20,672 nucleotides of DNA. Origin: DAIRET01 sp036795455 (GTDB lineage Bacteria; Bacteroidota; Ignavibacteria; Ignavibacteriales; Ignavibacteriaceae). Positions within the stretch are counted from its first letter, which is position 1. The number at the start of each line of letters is the position of its first letter. Shown here piece by piece: positions 1-6,522 of the stretch. Both the position numbers and the translations under genes were made by a program. Where the stretch lies: the NCBI GenBank assembly GCA_036795455.1, contig DAIRET010000032.1:1-20672 (forward strand), written 5' to 3'. Below the pieces are notes generated by a model. The model did not search any database. It was not told where the DNA came from and saw only the letters and a program-made list of their open reading frames with translations.

Positions 1-1036
1 TTACAGGGAAGCAATGCCGGGTTATAATGTTGTCGGTATTAATTGTAACCAAATTATATCTGCATCCGGAGCGATACATTGTATAACGAAAGAAATCGGT
101 GTAAGGGAGCCTGTATTCATTTCCCATAAAAAAATAACTTCAGTTATTCCTACCGAAAGCGGTTATGAAGTTAAAGCATTCATTAAAACAAGAACAGGTA
201 TTAACAGTGCATACATCTTCTGGAGTGTTGATACTGCAAATGGGTTTAATCAAGTTCAAATGAGTCAAACTACACCGGATACCTTTGCAGCTTTTATACC
301 TTATCAAACAATGAATACAAAAATTTGGTATTATTTAGAAGCTCATTCAAATTCGGGACGTATTGTAAAGAAACCGCTTACTTCACCTGGAGGAGCATAT
401 TCTTTTACAGTAGATTACGATATTCCCGTTGAACTTCTCACTTTTAATGCGGAAGTGATTAATAATAGTGTATTATTTGTTTGGCAGACAGCTACCGAAT
501 TAAACAATAAAGGTTTTTCATTAGAAAGAAAAGAGAAGGAAAGTAATACCAATTGGATAACAGTTACCTGGATTGAAGGAAATGGAACAACAACCGAAAT
601 GAAAAGTTATTCGTTCATTGATGAAAATGTTCAGTCGGGTATTTATGAGTATCGTCTGCTTCAATACGATTACGACGGAACAATGAAAGTAATTTCGACG
701 ATAGAAGTTAAAAACGTTATTGTTCCAGTAGAATTCTCATTATCACAAAACTACCCGAACCCATTTAACCCGGTAACAACGATAAAGTTTTCAATACCGA
801 CTTCACCCAAAACCCCTCTCATTAGCAAGGGAGAGGTTGTTACTCTAAGAGTTTACGATATGCTTGGAAGAGAAGTAGCAACTCTTGTAAATGAAGAGAA
901 ACAACCCGGCACATATGAAGTACAATTTTCCGTAGGATCCTCTGGAGATGCGAGTGGATTATCATCTGGAATATATTTCTACCGTTTAACTGCTGGTAGC
1001 TTTGTTGAAACAAAAAAACTTATATTGATGAAGTGA
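1..1036 (+). CDS. Secreted agmatine/peptidylarginine deiminase-like protein with T9SS sorting domain (5' partial)
   Basis: The reading frame is open from base 2, so the gene starts before the window and the ATG at 14 is internal. The first residues contain GAIHCIT (Cys codon 80-82), which matches the catalytic-cysteine segment at the C-terminal end of the agmatine deiminase/Porphyromonas-type peptidylarginine deiminase fold. Counting from the Met at 14, an Ig-like region follows (about 40-130), then a beta-sandwich domain starting VPVELLTF (about 137-240), then the T9SS type A sorting domain (about 245-340) with NYPNPFNP and the ending ETKKLILMK. Known for the family: such enzymes hydrolyse guanidino groups of agmatine or peptidyl-arginine, and the T9SS tail directs export and surface anchoring or release. 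Substrate choice cannot be decided because the guanidine-binding half is outside the window. The sorting domain carries an extra segment encoded by a repeat (about 802-838). Confidence 0.8.
   Translation, partial: YREAMPGYNVVGINCNQIISASGAIHCITKEIGVREPVFISHKKITSVIPTESGYEVKAFIKTRTGINSAYIFWSVDTANGFNQVQMSQTTPDTFAAFIPYQTMNTKIWYYLEAHSNSGRIVKKPLTSPGGAYSFTVDYDIPVELLTFNAEVINNSVLFVWQTATELNNKGFSLERKEKESNTNWITVTWIEGNGTTTEMKSYSFIDENVQSGIYEYRLLQYDYDGTMKVISTIEVKNVIVPVEFSLSQNYPNPFNPVTTIKFSIPTSPKTPLISKGEVVTLRVYDMLGREVATLVNEEKQPGTYEVQFSVGSSGDASGLSSGIYFYRLTAGSFVETKKLILMK
802..838 (+). repeat. Degenerate copy of the palindromic repeat, inside the T9SS-domain coding sequence
   Basis: The segment reads TTCACCC, four bases, then CCCCTCTC-ATTAG-CAAGG-GAGAGG. 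It matches the copy at 1590-1626 (TCACCC, four bases, CCCCTCTC, TTAG, AAGG, AGAGG) with a few substitutions and one extra G. It is translated in frame as TSPKTPLISKGEV, between the usual sorting-domain strands TTIKFSIP and VTLRVYDMLG, where related domains normally have only a short turn. This suggests an old in-frame insertion of the repeat. Confidence 0.6.
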
Positions 1037-1042
1037 TTAAAG

Positions 1043-1080
1043 CCCCTCTCCTTAGTAAGGAGAGGGATTTAGGGTGAGGT
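1043..1080 (-). repeat. Palindromic repeat copy 1 (left flank of DUF559 gene)
   Basis: A perfect 23-nt palindrome spans 1044-1066: arms CCCTCTCCTTA and its complement around a central G at 1055. It is followed by ATTTAGGGTGAGGT. On the minus strand it reads ACCTCACCC, spacer, palindrome, the same order as the plus-strand copy at 1589-1626, so the two are inverted relative to each other. It begins six bases after the deiminase-like stop codon and could also act as a transcript-ending hairpin, though no T-tract follows. Confidence 0.85.
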
Positions 1081-1097
1081 AATTTAAACTAATAAAG

Positions 1098-1190
1098 ATG
1101 TTACCAAGAAAATTCTATAGCAGCCTAAACCAGGAGATAGAGAAGGCTTTCAACTTCACTGTTACAGTTGCAATGGAATTAAAAACATAA
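1098..1190 (+). pseudogene. 30-residue ORF, possible gene remnant
   Basis: ATG at 1098 to TAA at 1188-1190 encodes MLPRKFYSSLNQEIEKAFN followed by 11 more residues. The LPRKFY start and the later VAMEL vaguely recall the N-terminus of 3-methyladenine DNA glycosylases (LPRxFY..tlxVAxeLLG), but the match is too short to be convincing. There is no clear ribosome-binding site. It may be a decayed gene start captured between the repeats, or simply chance. Confidence 0.15.
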
Positions 1191-1198
1191 GTATCAGT

Positions 1199-1573
1199 AT
1201 GACAGAGCATTTAAATATAAGCGAATTGAAAGAACTACGACGCCAACTACGCAGAGACCAAACTTTTTGCGAAAAGGTTATGTGGATGTTTATTAGAGAC
1301 CGAAAAACTCTTAACGCCAAATTTAGAAGGCAATACTCAATTGATCATTATGTGATCGATTTCTATTCACCAGAAATTAAACTTGCAATTGAACTTGATG
1401 GTACAATTCACAATTCGCCTGAAAATAAAAAGTATGATAAAGCCAGACAAGAGTATTTGGAAGCATTCGGGATAAGCTTTATTCGTATCACTAATGAGGA
1501 ATTGTTGGGAAATCCGGATAAGGTGTTTAAGAAAATAGAGGAGAAGATTTACGAGCTGAGACGGAAAAAGTAA
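1199..1573 (+). CDS. DUF559 / endonuclease-like domain protein (PD-(D/E)XK, Vsr-related)
   Basis: This 124-residue protein has the layout of the DUF559 family: a basic helical N-terminus with LRRxLRRDQTFCEKVMW (about 13-29), then KFRRQYSIDHYVIDFYSPEIKLAIELDG (41-68), then a conserved helix and FIRITNEELL (94-103). The likely metal-binding residues of the PD-(D/E)XK-like core are Asp54 (YVIDF) and Glu65/Asp67 (IELDG), with His71 nearby. Length is normal for the family. Known of the family: related to very-short-patch-repair endonucleases, with function mostly untested. No Shine-Dalgarno site is visible before the ATG. The gene sits between two inverted copies of a palindromic repeat, ending three bases before the right-hand repeat block starts. 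That context makes a DNA-processing role linked to the repeat conceivable, but this is inference. Confidence 0.85.
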   Translation: MTEHLNISELKELRRQLRRDQTFCEKVMWMFIRDRKTLNAKFRRQYSIDHYVIDFYSPEIKLAIELDGTIHNSPENKKYDKARQEYLEAFGISFIRITNEELLGNPDKVFKKIEEKIYELRRKK

Positions 1574-1575
1574 AA

Positions 1576-1626
1576 CGCCCCTCCCTTAACCTCACCCCCA
1601 GCCCCTCTCCTTAGTAAGGAGAGGGG
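1576..1626 (+). repeat. Palindromic repeat copy 2 (right flank of DUF559 gene)
   Basis: A perfect 25-nt palindrome spans 1602-1626: arm CCCCTCTCCTTA, central G at 1614, then the complementary arm. It is preceded by CGCCCCTCCCTTAACCTCACC, of which ACCTCACCC (1589-1597) is the side motif also found, inverted, at 1071-1080. It directly follows the DUF559 stop codon (1571-1573) and may serve as its transcription-ending hairpin. The CCCCTCCCTTA at 1578-1588 resembles part of another arm, as if a second unit had been partly deleted. Confidence 0.85.
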
Positions 1627-1719
1627 AGAGTGATTGGAAGCAAAGTTTGGATTGATTAAAGTTATCAGATCGGAATTCTTACATTCTTAGAATACGATAC
1701 TCTACAAAAAGAATCAATC

Positions 1720-2175
1720 TCAAATTCTCACAAATTTTAAGAGTGATTTTTTCTTAGTGAGATATTCGTCAATAATTTCTAATGAACGTTTTTGTCCGGG
1801 CCAGGCAAATAGTGATTTTGCTTTCTTATAATTAACCCAACGGTAGTTTGAATGCTCATCGGAAATAACAACCTTAGAGATGTTTTCAACTTCTGCAAGT
1901 AAAACCGGGATTAAACATATCTCATCTTTTTGTGGTGAATAAAACGAGTTTACATTCGGAACAACCCACATTGAAATAGGTAAAAAACCGGTTTCTTCTT
2001 TTATTTCTCTAATTGCGGCTTCTTTGGCGGTTTCGTTTTCTTTGATTTTTCCCGTTACCATTTGCCAGATGTTTGGATAAACCTGGTCTTTTGCTCTTTT
2101 AAGGATTAGAAATTCAATCTTCTTTTTGTCTCGTCTGAATAAATGAACTTCTATCATATTTGAAATTATATTCAT
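1720..2175 (-). CDS. Nudix hydrolase (NudB-like pyrophosphohydrolase)
   Basis: The 151-residue protein carries a complete Nudix box, G-x5-E-x7-REUxEExGU, at residues 42-64 (Gly42, Glu48, Arg56, Glu57, Glu60, Glu61, Gly63), the Mg-binding helix that cleaves nucleoside diphosphates linked to another moiety. Upstream, FLILKRAKD and NIWQMVTGKI form the usual lead-in strands. Downstream, YRWVNYKKAKSLFAWPGQ resembles the C-terminal substrate-side region of the dATP/dihydroneopterin-triphosphate pyrophosphohydrolase (NudB) group. Substrate is not decidable from sequence. An ATG at residue 7 is an alternative start that would place MIEVHLFRR first, as in many relatives. It stands alone: a repeat-bracketed unit lies beyond its 3' end, and the large outer-membrane gene upstream is 135 bases away. 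Confidence 0.85.
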   Translation of the reverse strand: MNIISNMIEVHLFRRDKKKIEFLILKRAKDQVYPNIWQMVTGKIKENETAKEAAIREIKEETGFLPISMWVVPNVNSFYSPQKDEICLIPVLLAEVENISKVVISDEHSNYRWVNYKKAKSLFAWPGQKRSLEIIDEYLTKKKSLLKFVRI

Positions 2176-2310
2176 GTTTTTCTACTGTTTTATTGTTCTA
2201 TTCTTATATTGCTTTAATTGGTTGTTGAATACTTTCTCTAATGGTGGTCGCGATACATTCCGAATTCGCATTATGACAAACTAAGGCAATGTCGGAACAC
2301 TCGAAAGCCG

Positions 2311-5300
2311 CTAAAAAAACGCTCTCACTTCAGCGCGTGCAGTATGAATTACTTTTCCAGCTCCCTGCAGTCTACCGTCATAACTTGCAGTTGATTGCAA
2401 ATTTGCTGCAATTCTATAATCAAAATTCACACGCCAAAAATAATTTTTTCCAGGTTGATTACCGCCAGTCAATTCAAATGGTAAATAATTCTCTGTTGAG
2501 TTTGTAATATACTCGTTTCTTTCAATTTCCAAACGGAGTCTACCGGAACCGGCGAATGATAAATTAAATCTTAAAGCTTGTCCGTTAATATCGATGATAG
2601 TTGGTTTGACAGGGTAATCATCCTGGTTTCGTCCGACTTTCAATTTGAAACCCACTTCAATATTTCTTGTAGGACGGTATGAAAAATCGGAAGTCAGGTT
2701 ATTCCCGGTTATCAATCTATTTCTATTTGATGTTATTGGTGCAGCAAGATTATCTTCATGCACAACTATATCTGTTTGGTTACTAATTTCTTTAACTAAT
2801 CTAAACTTAATTCTAAGACTTCTTTCCCTGTTGTAGCCTCTTTCAACACCGCCGCTAAACTGGTTCATACTTTTTCTTTGCGAGTAACGTAAACGGAATG
2901 ATAGTTCCTGGCTATGTTCAAATACAAAGAAATCTTGTTGAATCAAATTATTCCCGCGTATAGTATTCTTTTCATTCTGAAAAGCTGAAAGTTGAAGCAG
3001 GTAAATTTTCTTCAAATCCTCTTCAAGACTATTTTCATCCACCCGGATATATGTTTCCGTTGAAATAGGTTTTAACAAAGCAGAGAGAAGAAAATCATCA
3101 CCAATTAGATTATCCAGCGATACTTTCCATCGTGTTGATGCTTTTAAGTCGATGATTGGGTACAATCTATCAGTCGGAATAGTAACGAGAATAAATTCAC
3201 CGTCAAACAAAGACGGTTCAAATTCCTCTTCGTCTGCGATACCATTCCCGTTCAAATCACCTTTGTAAATATAATTTCCTGTCCCTTTAGTAACAGGCAC
3301 GAATACTTTTTCAAGTTTTGCTGTTTTCTGTGTTGAAACTTCATAATAAAGATCACCGGTTAATGCTCTTTTCAAGAAATTAAACTTCGATTGAGACCGG
3401 ACAAGAATCGTTTGATTATCAAGGTAACCACGCTGTTTATATTCATCGCTATACTTTTTATCCCGTATAGTAATCCTTATATTTGAATTAACTTCCTTGA
3501 TCCCTTTGTAATCGATTGATAAATCATGTCCGTAAGAATTTGATTCCTTTATGAAAATTCCGGCATCCGGCAATTTATCCTCCCGGTATGTGTATTTATA
3601 ATTAACTGTTAAACCGTAAAGTTCATTTAATTCAAGATAAGGATTCATTTCATAATACTGAATACTGCCCGATATTAAAGAATCTTTATCAAATAATGTA
3701 TTCTCTTTTTTTTCTGCAAGAAGATCAAATCCGGGTTTGAAGTAACCGATAGTATAAAAAGAATTGCTTCTGTGTCTGAACCATTTACTGGCGGATGAAG
3801 TAGAACGGGTTTTAACGTAATCGAGATTATAGAAAAATTTATAAATGTTTCCGTCCGACAAATCAAGTGAGTTTATCAATCTATCCGACTGAAACGATTC
3901 TCCTCTTTTCAAATGCCCGTAAGAAGAATTGATTTTCAGTTCATTTACCGGGATTAAGTTTAATCCCATTTCCCTCAGTACTTCATTCTCTTTTGTTGAA
4001 GTACCGCTCGTATTATAATTTCTATCGAATTCAACTTCGTTAAATCTATCTACCGATGTAAACCTATTTTCGATATATCTATCTCTGAATGAAAAACCGA
4101 TTTTTCCAAGTCCCATGCCGGCAACGGAAACATTCTTCGGATTCATTTTCAAAGTGAAATTTCTTGCGTAGCCGTTATTATCGGTTTCATCAAGATTTGA
4201 AAACCGGTTCTTATCCCATCTACTGCCTGCTAATTCAAGGGACGCTTGCATCTCGTCAAACGGGGAGTAGTTCACCACGAAATTACCGAATTGTTTTATT
4301 TCCGGTAAAGGGAGAAAAATTACTGGTAAATAATCCCCCATATTTTTTCCAACAAAAGTATAGGAACCAAGTCCTTCTTTCTGATAATCTCCTTTGCCGC
4401 TGCCCACAAATGAAAACGTTACATGATAAAGCGAGTTTGCACCACCTGGATTATAAACATAATACTCAAATGTATCTTGACTAATTGTAGTATCCCGTTT
4501 TTCGTAGGTCCCTTTAATTACTCCAAGCGAATCAGGTTGTGCCAGTGACACACCGCTTTTGACTGCTTTGTTAATGTCATCCCCGGCTTCAGCTAATATT
4601 TTTTTATCTTCCTCGGAAATTGTTATATCGATTGGTGAATCCTTATCATCGCTTTCCTGAAGAAATGATGCTTGAATTTTTAATTTTTTGTTCAAGAGAG
4701 TAGCTTCGGAACCGCCGCTAAAATGATTTCGCACAAATCTTCTATCTGTGTACTCGAAGTCGATATTTATTCTGCTTGCAGATGTAACTAACCTGTTGGG
4801 AGTAAAAGTAATTTGTGAATTTGAATAATCGATAGTGTAATCGTTTCTTTCACCCCTTTTCATTTCCTCTCCGTCAACAAATACCTTTTCGGAACCTGCG
4901 ATCAGAATAATATCTTTTTCATTGTTAATTCCGTACAACAAGTATGGTCCCTGTACGCCATCCTGCCCGTTAAAACTGTTTGAGTTGAATTTCCCTTTAG
5001 AACTTGCAATTGCTGCAAAACCGTTAATATCTTCAAACGCAAATTCTCCTAATAATCCTTGTAATTTTCTATCGATTACACCGAATTCTCCGATTCTCTT
5101 TTTTAGTTCGTAATCACCGAAAGTACCGGAAGCGTTTTTATGTTTTATCTGGATGAAAACTTTATCAAGTTCATCAAGCCGTTCGGTATTACCTTCGGGT
5201 TGAATCGGAGTATTTTCATCTGTCAATGCAGCAACAACTTCGATATCTTCCGATAGTTTACCGGAAAGTTGTAATCGTAATCCGCTTTGCAAGGAAAAAT

Positions 5301-5778
5301 CCCGGTTTGTTCCAACTGTAAAACCTCTTACAATTGCCCCGCTTTTTTCGATACCGCTTCCGAATACAGATTCTGCAGTTAATGGACCGGAATCCCGCCG
5401 TACAATACGGATAGTATCTCCAAAGCGGTCGTCGTAACTAACTATTAATTCTCTTCTTTTGTATTCCTTTTTAAGGCTTAATTTTATCGTTTGATATGAA
5501 ACTACAAGAGTATCGAATATTGAATAAACTAGATCGTTTGAGAGAGAGAAAGAGCCTTTTGAATAGTTGAAGTTGTAGTACTGCGGTTCAATTATTTTAT
5601 CTTTGATTTTTATTGTTTCGGATTGAGGTAGAATTGATACGGATTCGATAAAATATGTATTATTAAGATTAACCTGGAAGGTATCTGTAACAACGGAGAT
5701 GTTCGAGAACTGCTGTCCGGAACAAACAACCGCCGAAAAAGTAACAATGAATAATATTAATACGCTATTTCGATTCAA
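2311..5778 (-). CDS. Large outer-membrane beta-barrel-like protein of unknown function
   Basis: This 1155-residue protein begins with a signal peptide (hydrophobic 5-19, likely cleavage near CSG-QQ) and ends in ARAEVRAFF, a terminal aromatic residue as expected for a BAM-inserted barrel. The N-terminal half has motifs I recognise as recurring in uncharacterised FCB-group outer-membrane proteins: FSLQSGLRLQLSG (161-173), ENTPIQPEGNTERLDELDK (188-206), FGDYEL (220-225), GPYLLYG (277-283), AGSEKVFVDGEEMKRG (294-309) and IDYSNSQITFTPNRLVTS (316-333). The rest is rich in alternating beta-strand patterns. A calcium-loop-like DLNGNGIADEEE lies near residue 840. I cannot name the family's function; roles in secretion or surface assembly are possible but unproven. 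The only in-frame start after the upstream TAA that allows the signal peptide is TTG at 5776-5778; no in-frame ATG is available. Confidence 0.75.
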   Translation of the reverse strand: MNRNSVLILFIVTFSAVVCSGQQFSNISVVTDTFQVNLNNTYFIESVSILPQSETIKIKDKIIEPQYYNFNYSKGSFSLSNDLVYSIFDTLVVSYQTIKLSLKKEYKRRELIVSYDDRFGDTIRIVRRDSGPLTAESVFGSGIEKSGAIVRGFTVGTNRDFSLQSGLRLQLSGKLSEDIEVVAALTDENTPIQPEGNTERLDELDKVFIQIKHKNASGTFGDYELKKRIGEFGVIDRKLQGLLGEFAFEDINGFAAIASSKGKFNSNSFNGQDGVQGPYLLYGINNEKDIILIAGSEKVFVDGEEMKRGERNDYTIDYSNSQITFTPNRLVTSASRINIDFEYTDRRFVRNHFSGGSEATLLNKKLKIQASFLQESDDKDSPIDITISEEDKKILAEAGDDINKAVKSGVSLAQPDSLGVIKGTYEKRDTTISQDTFEYYVYNPGGANSLYHVTFSFVGSGKGDYQKEGLGSYTFVGKNMGDYLPVIFLPLPEIKQFGNFVVNYSPFDEMQASLELAGSRWDKNRFSNLDETDNNGYARNFTLKMNPKNVSVAGMGLGKIGFSFRDRYIENRFTSVDRFNEVEFDRNYNTSGTSTKENEVLREMGLNLIPVNELKINSSYGHLKRGESFQSDRLINSLDLSDGNIYKFFYNLDYVKTRSTSSASKWFRHRSNSFYTIGYFKPGFDLLAEKKENTLFDKDSLISGSIQYYEMNPYLELNELYGLTVNYKYTYREDKLPDAGIFIKESNSYGHDLSIDYKGIKEVNSNIRITIRDKKYSDEYKQRGYLDNQTILVRSQSKFNFLKRALTGDLYYEVSTQKTAKLEKVFVPVTKGTGNYIYKGDLNGNGIADEEEFEPSLFDGEFILVTIPTDRLYPIIDLKASTRWKVSLDNLIGDDFLLSALLKPISTETYIRVDENSLEEDLKKIYLLQLSAFQNEKNTIRGNNLIQQDFFVFEHSQELSFRLRYSQRKSMNQFSGGVERGYNRERSLRIKFRLVKEISNQTDIVVHEDNLAAPITSNRNRLITGNNLTSDFSYRPTRNIEVGFKLKVGRNQDDYPVKPTIIDINGQALRFNLSFAGSGRLRLEIERNEYITNSTENYLPFELTGGNQPGKNYFWRVNFDYRIAANLQSTASYDGRLQGAGKVIHTARAEVRAFF

Positions 5779-5856
5779 AAAATAATGCTGTTTTTATATC
5801 GAAATCTAACTGCCTCAATTTTGCTTTGCAAGGTAAATATCTGTTGGTATTATGCA

Positions 5857-5893
5857 GCTTACTTTATTAATCGAAACCGGTAATAAAGTAAGC
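5857..5893. terminator. 13-bp hairpin after iorB
   Basis: GCTTACTTTATTA (5857-5869) pairs perfectly with 5881-5893 across an 11-base loop; a one-base mismatch then allows two further pairs outside. It lies just past the iorB stop and before the outer-membrane gene, both on the minus strand. No T-tract follows on either strand, so it is a weak terminator candidate or an mRNA-stabilising or processing hairpin. Confidence 0.4.
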
Positions 5894-5905
5894 AGCAATT
5901 GTTCA

Positions 5906-6499
5906 TTAAGAATTCCGTGTTTTTTTCTCTTCCGAGGCTTTTCTTCCGGCTTCAAGTGCGGCAAGATTTATTTCTACAACTTTATCGCCTTTGCGACCGA
6001 AGATTTGCCTTATACCGTTTTGAATGTTTTCGTAAGGGATATCTAAAAACGGTACGGATGCACCGAGCATTGCCATGTTTGAAGCACGAAGTGACCCGGC
6101 TTCTTTGGCTATTTTATCTGCGTCAATTACTACGCTATTCGGAATCTTTTCAACTTCGTTTAATATTTCTTCAATACCCGGGTAGTTCGGGATATTAATA
6201 AAAGGTTTTATATTAGTAACGAGCCACCCATTCTTTGAAAGATAGGGGAGGTATCTTAATGATTCCATAGGCTCAACTGAAAGAATAAGGTCGGCAGAAC
6301 CGAGTGGTATTAAATCCGATGCAATACTATCCGAAGAAATTCTTAAATGTGATTGCACTGCACCGCCCCTCTGGCTCATTCCATGAACCTCGGATTGTTT
6401 TATTTGTAAAGAGTTTTCAAGAGCTGCTAAACCGATAGCAGCAGCAATTGAGAGTATTCCCTGACCGCCAACTCCCGCTAATACGATATCTGTTTTCAT
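5906..6499 (-). CDS. iorB: Indolepyruvate:ferredoxin oxidoreductase, beta (gamma-domain) subunit
   Basis: The 197-residue protein matches the small subunit of indolepyruvate ferredoxin oxidoreductase: GVGGQG at residues 9-14, SEVHGMSQRGGAVQSHLRI (36-54), and a C-terminal region with ASNMAMLGA. This subunit pairs with IorA to convert aryl pyruvates (indolepyruvate, phenylpyruvate) and CoA to aryl-acetyl-CoA and CO2, passing electrons to ferredoxin in the cytoplasm. It follows iorA by 23 bases on the same strand, so the two are surely cotranscribed. The ATG is preceded by AAAGGA at a good distance, supporting this start. The last 20 residues are charged and probably disordered. Confidence 0.93.
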   Translation of the reverse strand: MKTDIVLAGVGGQGILSIAAAIGLAALENSLQIKQSEVHGMSQRGGAVQSHLRISSDSIASDLIPLGSADLILSVEPMESLRYLPYLSKNGWLVTNIKPFINIPNYPGIEEILNEVEKIPNSVVIDADKIAKEAGSLRASNMAMLGASVPFLDIPYENIQNGIRQIFGRKGDKVVEINLAALEAGRKASEEKKTRNS

Positions 6500-6522
6500 A
6501 AAAATCCTTTATACGCTAATTG

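Larger units (their letters stand above)
1032..1635. mobile_element. Candidate small mobile unit: DUF559 gene between inverted palindromic repeats
   Basis: The 7-mer AGTGATT occurs at 1032-1038 and again at 1629-1635. Between these lie an outward-facing palindrome copy (1043-1080), a 30-codon ORF, the DUF559 nuclease gene, and a second palindrome copy in inverted orientation (1589-1626). On the inner side both copies carry the motif AGGGTGAGGT or its complement ACCTCACCC. This arrangement, about 590 bp with inverted ends and a short flanking direct repeat, looks like an inserted element with a target-site duplication. The left 7-mer overlaps the TGA stop of the deiminase-like gene. No transposase is present, and a 7-bp match could be chance, so this is an inference. 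Confidence 0.3.

Noticed and set aside
802..1635. A CRISPR array formed by the three repeat copies
   Set aside because: The copies are in mixed orientation, unequally spaced, separated by genes and not accompanied by cas genes.
4164..4484. 106-codon plus-strand ORF opposite the outer-membrane gene
   Set aside because: It lies wholly within a convincing minus-strand coding region, has no recognisable domain and looks like a shadow frame.
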